NCBI RefSeq assembly: GCF_004023625.1
Contig: NZ_RPDJ01000011.1
Location: 186,001 to 250,000 of the forward strand
Reading direction: 5' to 3'
DNA length: 64,000 bases
From: Streptomyces cavernae
Lineage (GTDB): Bacteria > Actinomycetota > Actinomycetes > Streptomycetales > Streptomycetaceae
This document shows, piece after piece, positions 57,735 to 64,000 of this stretch. The notes below the pieces were generated by a model, which was not told the origin of the DNA, searched no databases, and worked only from the letters and a program-made list of their open reading frames with translations. How positions within the stretch are numbered: the stretch's first letter is position 1; every line of letters begins with the position of its first letter. Made by a program: the position numbers and the translations under genes.

Positions 57735-60632
57735 ATGCGCTTTCGCGGGAAGTCCATCCGCCGGAAGATCGTGGCGTTGCTTCTCGTACCGCTGCTGTCG
57801 CTGACCGCCATCTGGGGCTTCGCCGCGGTACTCGCGGGGCGTGAGGCCATGCAGTTCCTGGACGTGGCGGACGTGAGCGCACAGATCAAGGACCCCGTCG
57901 AGGACACGATCCACGTCATCCAGACGGAACGCCGACGCACCCTCGTCCAGCTCGCCGAGCCGGGCTCGTCCGAAGCCCGCAGCCAGCTTCAGCGCAGTCG
58001 CACCGCCACCGACGAGGTCGTGGCACGACTGCGCGAGAGCGCCTCCGACTCCGGTGTCCGGAACGCGATGGGCGGGGACGAGTCCGACCGTCTCACCGTG
58101 TTGCTGAACGAACTCGACGGCCTGGACGGTCTGCGCCGCAACGTGGAAGAGGGCGGAATCGGCCGGGTCCGGGCCCTCGAGCTCTACAACGCGCTCGTCG
58201 ATCCCGCCTACGTCTTCCTCAGCAACCTCCACGGCCTGGACAACAACGTGGAGATGGACAAGCAGTCCCGGGCCGTCGTCCATGTCTCGCACGCCCGCGA
58301 ACTGCTCTCCCGCGAGGACGCGCTGCTGGGCTCCGCGCTGATCGTCAAGCGGATCACCCGTGAGGAACTCCGCGAGATATCAGGCCTCGTGGCCCAGCGC
58401 ACCCTCCTCTACGACGTCAACCTGCCGCTGTTGCCCGCCTCGGAACGGGAACGCTACGAGCGGTTCTGGAAGGACCCGAGCACGAAACCGCTGCGCGCGG
58501 CCGAGCAGTCCGTCGTCGACGGAGCCGCAGGAACCCCGCGCGGCGTCAGCGCGAACAGCTGGAACAGCGCCGCCGGTGAAACCATCGACGCGCTCGGCAA
58601 GCTCGACGACCAGGTCGGCGACCGCTTCCAGGAGCGGCTGCGCTCCGCGGGCGTCGTCGCCGTCGCCCGGGTCGCCGTGGGTGCCGTCCTCGGCCTCGCC
58701 GGTCTGGTGCTGTCGCTCTTCCTGTCCGTACGCATCGGCCGCACCCTCGTCCGTGACCTGCGCCGGCTCCGGCTGGAGGCCCATGAGGCGTCCGGTGTGC
58801 GACTGCCCAGTGTGATGCGCCGGCTGGCCGCCGGTGAGCAGGTCGACGTGGAGACCGAGGCCCCCCGACTCGAGTACGACAAGAACGAGATCGGCGAGGT
58901 CGGCCAGGCCCTCAACACCCTCCAGCGCGCCGCCGTCGAGGCCGCGGTCAAGCAGGCCGAACTGCGCAACGGTGTCTCGGAGGTCTTCGTCAACCTCGCC
59001 CGGCGCAGCCAGGTGCTGCTGCACAAGCAGCTCACGCTGCTCGACGCCATGGAGCGGCGCACCGAGGACACCGACGAACTCGCCGACCTCTTCCGCCTCG
59101 ACCACCTCACCACCCGTATGCGGCGGCACGCGGAGGGCCTCGTCATCCTGTCCGGAGCGGCGCCCTCCCGGCAGTGGCGCAAGCCCGTCCAGCTCATGGA
59201 CGTCGTACGGGCCTCCGTCGCCGAGGTCGAGGACTACGAGCGCATCGAGGTGCGCAGGCTGCCGCGCATCGCGGTCACCGGCCCCGCCGTCGCCGACCTC
59301 ACCCACCTGGTGGCAGAACTCCTGGAGAACGCCACGGTGTTCTCGCCGCCACACACCGCGGTGCAGGTCCTCGGCGAGCGGGTCGCCAACGGCTTCACGC
59401 TGGAGATCCACGACCGCGGCCTCGGCATGGCCCCCGAGGCCCTGCTGGACGCCAACCTGAGGCTCGCCGAGACACCCGAATTCGAACTGTCGGACACCGA
59501 CCGGCTCGGTCTCTTCGTGGTCAGCCGGCTCGCCCAGCGCCAGAACGTCCGCGTCTCCCTCCAGCAGTCCCCGTACGGCGGCACCACCGCGATCGTCTTC
59601 ATCCCCGACGCGCTGCTCACCGACGACGTGCCGGACACCAACGGCAACGGGTTCCGCTTCGACCGGATGCGGCCCGGTGCCGACCCCGAGACCGACGCCC
59701 AGCGCGCCAGGGCGCTGTCGGACGGACCCATCGAGCTGCCGGGACTGCCCCCGTCGCTGCTGGACGGCCCGGTGGAACTGGAGGCGCCGGTCGGCCTGCT
59801 CGGTGAGTTCCCGGACGCGCTCGGGGACTCCGACAGCGAACGAGGCGGTCTCTTCCGCCGGCACCGCTCCATCGCCGAGGTCCCCGACGTTCCCCCGGTC
59901 CCCGTGGAACAGCACCAGCAGGCCCGGGACACCCGCGAGGGCGACGCGGCGGCCCGCCCCGGCGAGGCCGACCACCCCGGCACCCCGCTGCCCCGACGCG
60001 GGGCCCCCAAGCTGGTGAGTTCGCACGGACGTCCGGTCACCCGGACCAGGGCGTGGCACGAGGGCACGCACGACGAGCGCGCGGAGCCGGTCGCCGATGA
60101 GCGCCCGGAGCCGATCGCCGACGAGCGGCGGTCCACGGGCCCGGCCGCCGGGACCGACTCTCCCCGCGAGCTGCCGCGGCGCCGGCGCCAGCAGAGCGGG
60201 ATCGCGGAGGCGGGGGCGACCGCGAAGTCGCCGTCGAGCGGTGCCGGAGCGGCATCCGATCCGTCCGGCGCCCGGCCCGGGCCGTCCGCACGCCGTGACG
60301 TGCCGGCGCGCGGCGGCGGCTCCGGAGGCGGAGGCGGGGCCGGCAGCCGGGGCCCGGCCGCGGACGGTCTCACTCCGGCCGCGCCCTTGCCCCGGCGGGT
60401 ACGGCAGGCCAGCCTGGCGCCACAGTTGAAGGACGGCCCCGACCGGCGCGCCGAGCGCACGGCGGCCGGGCCCGAGGGCGGTCCCGACGTCGTCGAGCGC
60501 GACGCCGACGAGGTCCGCAACCGCATGGCCTCGTTGCAGCGCGGCTGGCAGCGTGGTCGGGAGGAGAACGCCGCGGGCGACGAGGCCCAGGGCGGCACAG
60601 CACACGGAACGACAGAGGGGGACGGTCGATGA
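57735..60632 (+). CDS. cvnA: Conservon sensor histidine-kinase-like protein CvnA
   Basis: 965 residues from ATG at 57735, with GGGGGAG upstream. Helix 1 (about 11-33, KIVALLLVPLLSLTAIWGFA) and helix 2 (about 310-335, VARVAVGAVLGLAGLVLSLF) enclose an extracellular nitrate/nitrite-sensor-type domain. HAMP-like and linker helices follow, then an ATPase domain with HLVAELLENATVFSPPHTAV (N box), HDRGLGMAPEALLDAN and DRLGLFVVSRLAQRQNVRVS. A long disordered Pro/Arg/Ser-rich tail runs from about 640 to 965. It heads a cvnABC set, overlapping cvnB by ATGA. Confidence 0.92.
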   Translation: MRFRGKSIRRKIVALLLVPLLSLTAIWGFAAVLAGREAMQFLDVADVSAQIKDPVEDTIHVIQTERRRTLVQLAEPGSSEARSQLQRSRTATDEVVARLRESASDSGVRNAMGGDESDRLTVLLNELDGLDGLRRNVEEGGIGRVRALELYNALVDPAYVFLSNLHGLDNNVEMDKQSRAVVHVSHARELLSREDALLGSALIVKRITREELREISGLVAQRTLLYDVNLPLLPASERERYERFWKDPSTKPLRAAEQSVVDGAAGTPRGVSANSWNSAAGETIDALGKLDDQVGDRFQERLRSAGVVAVARVAVGAVLGLAGLVLSLFLSVRIGRTLVRDLRRLRLEAHEASGVRLPSVMRRLAAGEQVDVETEAPRLEYDKNEIGEVGQALNTLQRAAVEAAVKQAELRNGVSEVFVNLARRSQVLLHKQLTLLDAMERRTEDTDELADLFRLDHLTTRMRRHAEGLVILSGAAPSRQWRKPVQLMDVVRASVAEVEDYERIEVRRLPRIAVTGPAVADLTHLVAELLENATVFSPPHTAVQVLGERVANGFTLEIHDRGLGMAPEALLDANLRLAETPEFELSDTDRLGLFVVSRLAQRQNVRVSLQQSPYGGTTAIVFIPDALLTDDVPDTNGNGFRFDRMRPGADPETDAQRARALSDGPIELPGLPPSLLDGPVELEAPVGLLGEFPDALGDSDSERGGLFRRHRSIAEVPDVPPVPVEQHQQARDTREGDAAARPGEADHPGTPLPRRGAPKLVSSHGRPVTRTRAWHEGTHDERAEPVADERPEPIADERRSTGPAAGTDSPRELPRRRRQQSGIAEAGATAKSPSSGAGAASDPSGARPGPSARRDVPARGGGSGGGGGAGSRGPAADGLTPAAPLPRRVRQASLAPQLKDGPDRRAERTAAGPEGGPDVVERDADEVRNRMASLQRGWQRGREENAAGDEAQGGTAHGTTEGDGR

Positions 60633-61066
60633 CCGCACCACAGACCGGCCACACCACCGCGAACGGGGGCTCGGGTGAGCTCAACTGGCTGCTGGACGAC
60701 CTGGTCGTGCGGGTCGCCAGCATCCGCAAGGCAGTCGTGCTCTCCGGCGACGGGCTGCCCATCGGTGTCTCCCAGGATCTGACCCGCGAGGACAGCGAGC
60801 ACCTGGCGGCCGTCGCCTCCGGGTTCCACAGCCTCGCCAAGGGCGTCGGCCGGCACTTCGAGGCGGGCAACGTCCGGCAGACCGTGGTGGAACTCGACGA
60901 CGCGTTCCTCTTCGTCACGGCCGCGGGCGACGGCAGTTGCCTCGCGGTCCTCTCCGACGCCGACTCGGACGTCGGACAGGTCGCCTACGAGATGACACTC
61001 CTGGTCAAGCGGGTCGGTGTGCATTTGGGCGCGGCTCCACGCAACGATCTGCCCGCAGGCGGGTAG
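60629..61066 (+). CDS. cvnB: Conservon roadblock/LC7 protein CvnB
   Basis: 145 residues from ATG at 60629, overlapping cvnA by 4 nt. ELNWLLDDLVVRVASIRKAV, VLSGDGLPIGVSQDLTREDSEHLAAVASGF and TVVELDDAFLFVTAAGDGSCLAVLSDADSDVGQVAYEMTLLV are the roadblock/LC7 fold shared with MglB, which usually acts as activator or scaffold of a small GTPase. In complete conservons the GTPase is CvnD; here that gene is missing. Confidence 0.94.
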   Translation: MTAPQTGHTTANGGSGELNWLLDDLVVRVASIRKAVVLSGDGLPIGVSQDLTREDSEHLAAVASGFHSLAKGVGRHFEAGNVRQTVVELDDAFLFVTAAGDGSCLAVLSDADSDVGQVAYEMTLLVKRVGVHLGAAPRNDLPAGG

Positions 61067-61075
61067 TGGAAGGGC

Positions 61076-61471
61076 ATGAGCACTGACGGTCAGGAGACCT
61101 CCCGCTGGTTCGACGACGACGCCGGCCCGGTGGTCCGTCCGTACGCCATGACCCGCGGCCGGACCACCAGTCCTGGTCAGCACCGCCTCGACCTGATCGC
61201 GGTGGTCGTCGCCGAGGAACGCTCGGCCGACCCCGAGGCGGACCACACGCTGTCCCCGGAACACGTGGACATCGTCGGGCTCTGCCGTGACGCACCCCAG
61301 TCGGTCGCGGAACTGGCGGCCGAACTGGACCTGCCCGTGGGCGTGATCCGCGTCCTCGTCGGAGACCTGGTCGACGAGGAACTCGTCCACGTGTCGCGTC
61401 CGGTGCCGCCCGCGGAGCTGCCGGACGAAAGCATCCTCAGGGATGTGATCGACGGACTCCGGGCCCTGTGA
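61076..61471 (+). CDS. cvnC: Conservon DUF742 protein CvnC
   Basis: 131 residues from ATG at 61076, with GGAAGGG upstream. RWFDDDAGPVVRPYAMTRGRTTSPG, LDLIAVVVAEE, LSPEHVDIVGLCRDAPQSVAELAAELDLPVGVIRVLVGDLVDEELVHVSRP are the DUF742 blocks, with a winged-helix-like centre. It normally precedes cvnD by a few bases, but here the terminator at 61477-61511 follows immediately. Confidence 0.94.
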   Translation: MSTDGQETSRWFDDDAGPVVRPYAMTRGRTTSPGQHRLDLIAVVVAEERSADPEADHTLSPEHVDIVGLCRDAPQSVAELAAELDLPVGVIRVLVGDLVDEELVHVSRPVPPAELPDESILRDVIDGLRAL

Positions 61472-61476
61472 CCCAC

Positions 61477-61511
61477 GGCCTCCGCGCGCTCCCGACGGGC
61501 GTGCGGAGGCC
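61477..61511 (+). terminator. Terminator right after cvnC
   Basis: GGCCTCCGC (61477-61485) pairs with GCGGAGGCC (61503-61511); inside, GCG/CG pairs extend it beyond one mismatch. It begins 5 bp after the cvnC stop, so the conservon transcript ends without a cvnD. Confidence 0.85.
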
Positions 61512-61545
61512 TCACGACCAGTGCCGTGCCGGGCGTCGCGAACGG

Positions 61546-61625
61546 GGCGAGCGTTGCCTGTTGGGGCAACAGTGCTGCGGCAGGCAACGTTTGCCCGAGG
61601 CGAGCGTTGCCTGTTGGGGCGCTAG
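61546..61625. repeat. Terminator-repeat copy 2 with an internal duplication
   Basis: A 22-bp sequence beginning ggcgagcgttgcctgttg occurs exactly at 61546-61567 and 61599-61620. The hairpin GGCAGGCAACGTTTGCC (61579-61595) with 61599-61616 matches copy 1 at 21471-21527: 23 of 24 left-arm positions and the terminal GGGGCGCTAG. It separates the convergent cvnC and thioesterase genes. Confidence 0.85.
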
Positions 61626-62128
61626 ACAGGGGCGATCGCCCGGCCCGCCCAGGGAGGGGCCTGCTCCACGAGCGCGGTCAGCGCGAAGCGCACTTCGTCC
61701 GGGAACGGTGCCGCGCGGCCCGCCTTCCGGTCCACGTGCAGTGCGAACAACTCGGTGGTCGCCACGGGTTCGGCGCCCGGTTCCGGATCGGCGCGGGGAC
61801 CGCCGACCACATGCATCTCGTGCGCGAAGTGCGCCTTCTTGGTCGCGATCCCCAACACCCGGGTGTCCACGGCGAGTGACGCCCCCTCCGGCACGTCCCG
61901 GAGATAGCGGATGTGCGCTTCGACCGTGTAGAGCGAACAGCCGGTGCTCTCGCGGTACTCGGGACCCATTCCCGTACGGTCCATCAGCGCGTCGGTCGCG
62001 TGGCCGAAGACCAGGACGTAGTACGCCTCGCTCAGATGGCCGTTGTAGTCGATCCACTCGGGTCGCACGGTCGCGCGGAACAGCGGCAGGCGCGGCGGGG
62101 GCGGAGGTGGGGACGGCGAGAGGTTCAC
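61622..62128 (-). CDS. Hot-dog thioesterase, probable betainyl-CoA thioesterase
   Basis: 168 residues from GTG at 62128, overlapping the dehydrogenase stop by GTGA. RATVRPEWIDYNGHLSEAYYVLVFGHATDALMDRTGM is the 4-hydroxybenzoyl-CoA-thioesterase-type active-site segment (Asp in DYNGH, then the helix), followed by IRYLRDVPEGASLAVDTRVLG. In carnitine catabolism this kind of enzyme, sometimes fused to the dehydrogenase, splits betainyl-CoA into glycine betaine and CoA. The neighbours support that role here. The N-terminal Pro run (PSPPPPPPRLP) is unusual but harmless. Confidence 0.85.
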   Translation of the reverse strand: MNLSPSPPPPPPRLPLFRATVRPEWIDYNGHLSEAYYVLVFGHATDALMDRTGMGPEYRESTGCSLYTVEAHIRYLRDVPEGASLAVDTRVLGIATKKAHFAHEMHVVGGPRADPEPGAEPVATTELFALHVDRKAGRAAPFPDEVRFALTALVEQAPPWAGRAIAPV

Positions 62129-63099
62129 GCGCCACCCGCCCGGGGCAGCCGGCCGGTGGCGCGCAGCACGTCGATGACCCCCTGGTCGCGCTCGGCCACC
62201 AGGTCGGCGATGGAGCGGCCGTCCGCGGCCTCGGCGCAGCCGGCCACGACCGCGTCGTAGAGCGCCCGGTCCAGTTCGGGAGCCTCGAGCCGGGTCCACG
62301 GGGACTTCAGGGACGGGCCGAAGTGGTCGAGCATATGGGCCATTCCACCCTCGCCGCCGGCCAGCGCGAAGGTCAGCATCGGACCCATGATCGCCCAACG
62401 CAGTCCCGGCCCCTCGGTGATCGAGAGGTCGATCTCGCGGACGGTCGCCTCTCCGTTGGCGACCATGTGCAGGGCCTCCCGCCACAGGGCTTCCTGGAGC
62501 CGGTTGGCGATGAAGCCGGGCACCTCCCGGTCCATGGTGATCACGGACTTGCCCGCCACCTCGTAGAAGCGGGCGGCCCAGCGCACCGCCTCCGGGTCCG
62601 TCCGCCCGCCGCCGACGACCTCAACGAGCGGGATCAGGTACGGAGGATTGAACGGGTGCCCCACGACCAGCCGTCCGGGCGTGACGGCCTCGGTCTGCAT
62701 ATCGGTCATGGGATAGCCCGAGGTGGACGAGGCGACGACGACCCCGGCGGGCGTGGCCGCGTCCAGCTTCGCCAGCAGCTCGCGTTTGAGGTCCAGCTTC
62801 TCGGGCGCGCTCTCCTGCACGAACTGGGCTTCGGCGACCGCCTCTTCGAGCGTCGCGGTCACCGTGAGGCGGTCCGCGGAGGCGCCCGCGGCGAGGCCGA
62901 GGTGCTCCAGTGCCGGCCAGGCGGCGTCGACGAGCCGGCGCAGCCGTGCCTCGGCATCGGGCGCGGGGTCCCAGGCCGTCACGTCGTAGCCGCGGGCCAG
63001 GAAGTGGGCGACCCAGCCGCCGCCGATCACTCCCGCGCCCACGCAGGCGACACGGCGTACGTCCTCGGGGGCGGTCGTGGGGGTGGAAAGCTCTGTCAT
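62125..63099 (-). CDS. lcdH: L-carnitine dehydrogenase-type 3-hydroxyacyl-CoA dehydrogenase
   Basis: 324 residues from ATG at 63099. VACVGAGVIGGGWVAHFLARGYDVTAWDP is the NAD-binding Rossmann start. FVQESAPEKLDLKRELLAKLD, VVASSTSGYPMTDMQ, RLVVGHPFNPPYLIPLVEVVGG (catalytic His) and VPGFIANRLQEALWREALHMV are the blocks shared by L-carnitine dehydrogenases and 3-hydroxybutyryl-CoA dehydrogenases. The SSTSGYPMTDMQ and HPFNPPYLIPLVEV forms, the thioesterase and the BKACE gene favour L-carnitine, oxidised to 3-dehydrocarnitine. Confidence 0.87.
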   Translation of the reverse strand: MTELSTPTTAPEDVRRVACVGAGVIGGGWVAHFLARGYDVTAWDPAPDAEARLRRLVDAAWPALEHLGLAAGASADRLTVTATLEEAVAEAQFVQESAPEKLDLKRELLAKLDAATPAGVVVASSTSGYPMTDMQTEAVTPGRLVVGHPFNPPYLIPLVEVVGGGRTDPEAVRWAARFYEVAGKSVITMDREVPGFIANRLQEALWREALHMVANGEATVREIDLSITEGPGLRWAIMGPMLTFALAGGEGGMAHMLDHFGPSLKSPWTRLEAPELDRALYDAVVAGCAEAADGRSIADLVAERDQGVIDVLRATGRLPRAGGA

Positions 63100-63140
63100 C
63101 CAGGGCTCCTTGAAGGCTTCGGGCCGGTGTGGTCAGCGGT

Positions 63141-64000
63141 TCAGCCGCGAGGCTTGAGGCCGAGCGCGAGACGGGCCTCGTCGGGGGTCGCGACCCGTGC
63201 GCCCAGCGCCTCGACGATGGTCACCGCACGCTCGACGAGCTGGGCGTTGGTCGCCTTGACGCCCTTTCCGAGGTACAGGTTGTCCTCCAGGCCGACGCGC
63301 ACATGGCCGCCCAGCAGGATCGACTGCGCCACCCACGGCATCTGCATCCGGCCGAGCGCGAAACTGGCCCACTGGGCGCCGTCCGGCAGCATGTTGACCA
63401 TCGACTGCAGGACACCGGGGTTCGCGGGGGCGCCCCACGGGATGCCCATGCAGAGCTGGAACACCGTCGGGTCGTCGAGCAGCCCCTCGGAGCGCAGCTG
63501 CTTGGCGAACCACAGGTGCCCGGTGTCGAAGATCTCCAGCTCGGGCCGCACACCGAGCTCCTGGATGCGCCTCGCTCCGGTGCGCAGCATGTCGGGCGTG
63601 GAGACGTAGAGGCTGGAGCCGTCGCCGAAGTTGAGGGAGCCGCAGTCCAGCGTGCAGATGTCGGGCAGCAGGTCCTCGACGTGGGGCAGGCGCTCCAGTC
63701 CGCCGACGAGGTCGGTGCCGGGAAGTTGCCTGAGCGGCTGCTCCGGGTCGATGACCAGGTCGCCGCCCATGCCCGCGGTGAGGTTGATGACGACGTCGGT
63801 GCCGGTCTCCTTGATGCGCTCGACGACCTCCCGGTACAGGCGCGGGTCACGTGAGGGCGCTCCCGTCTCCGGGTCCCGCACATGGATGTGCACGGCGGCG
63901 GCACCGGCCTCGGCGGCCTGCACCGCCGAGGTGGCGATCTGCTCGGGGGTGACGGGGACGTGGGGGCTCCTGCCCACGGTGTCACCGGCGCCGGTCAGAG
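63141..64000 (-). CDS. BKACE (DUF849) beta-keto acid cleavage enzyme, N-terminus outside the window
   Basis: The frame is open to the right edge: LTGAGDTVGRSPHVPVTPEQ, then AAAVHIHVRDPETGAPSRDP (zinc ligands HIH), NLTAGMGGDL, TLDCGSLNFGD, EIFDTGHLWFAKQL and GGHVRVGLEDNLYLGKG. About ten N-terminal residues are missing. BKACE enzymes condense a beta-keto acid with acetyl-CoA to give acetoacetate and a new acyl-CoA. With an L-carnitine dehydrogenase and a thioesterase next to it, the substrate is almost surely 3-dehydrocarnitine, giving betainyl-CoA. It is 41 bp before the dehydrogenase. Confidence 0.92.
   Translation of the reverse strand, partial: LTGAGDTVGRSPHVPVTPEQIATSAVQAAEAGAAAVHIHVRDPETGAPSRDPRLYREVVERIKETGTDVVINLTAGMGGDLVIDPEQPLRQLPGTDLVGGLERLPHVEDLLPDICTLDCGSLNFGDGSSLYVSTPDMLRTGARRIQELGVRPELEIFDTGHLWFAKQLRSEGLLDDPTVFQLCMGIPWGAPANPGVLQSMVNMLPDGAQWASFALGRMQMPWVAQSILLGGHVRVGLEDNLYLGKGVKATNAQLVERAVTIVEALGARVATPDEARLALGLKPRG

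Overview
The window is chromosomal DNA of a Streptomyces species or a very close relative. Evidence: GC well above 70% with G/C at nearly every third codon position, many GTG starts, 4-nt GTGA/ATGA gene overlaps, almost no TTA codons, and marker genes of the genus (rbpA, a cvnABC conservon, ppm1, an FMN-riboswitch rib operon ending in hisE-hisG, GH6 and GH18 secreted hydrolases). The order chitinase, acyl-CoA dehydrogenase, Lrp, amidohydrolase, ppm1, fxsA, rbpA, MFS, glycerophosphodiesterase matches what I remember of the chromosomal core of S. coelicolor; that is memory, not a search. No tRNA, rRNA, CRISPR array, insertion sequence or integrase was recognised.

Layout. 1-7100: a DUF5995 gene cut by the window edge, a GH6 cellulase, an alginate-lyase-family protein with a TTA codon, a divergent MFS/ROK pair, and the remains of an ECF sigma factor. 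7168-12400: FMN riboswitch, ribE-ribM-ribBA-ribH, hisE-hisG and a PH-domain membrane protein. 12500-22800: two overlapping CNNM/CBS membrane proteins, an EccA-like AAA ATPase, a nucleoside-kinase-like gene with no normal start codon, a C39 peptidase, a TetR regulator and a chitinase with a recognisable promoter and operator. 23000-35300: acyl-CoA dehydrogenase, Lrp regulator, amidohydrolase, polyprenyl-phosphate mannose synthase, FxsA, RbpA with a SigR-type promoter, a UMF1 transporter, a glycerophosphodiesterase and a YczE/MocR pair. 35300-43500: long minisatellites, an FtsK-like ATPase with a small membrane protein, ankyrin and HEAT proteins, and a two-glycosyltransferase plus SGNH-hydrolase operon. 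43600-49190: a 5-oxoproline operon (MFS, DUF1445, pxpA, pxpB, pxpC) with a divergent GntR regulator. 49416-56700: a three-gene SMC-type operon. 57735-61471: a conservon without its GTPase gene. 61622-64000: an L-carnitine to glycine-betaine operon cut by the right edge.

Most likely undescribed system: the operon at 49416-56700. Its third product is a 1580-residue ATPase with an N-terminal Walker A, two long Ala/Glu/Arg-rich coiled-coil stretches around a central globular hinge, and a C-terminal SGGQ signature and Walker B. Two smaller proteins precede it in the place of a kleisin (MukF/JetA) and a MukE/JetB-like subunit. No TOPRIM nuclease (JetD) gene follows, so it resembles MukBEF or Wadjet without the nuclease.

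A second theme is unusual: many unrelated short tandem repeats sit in gene tails and intergenic gaps. Several have changed the end of a gene: pxpB, the first CNNM protein, the TetR regulator and the ECF sigma factor.
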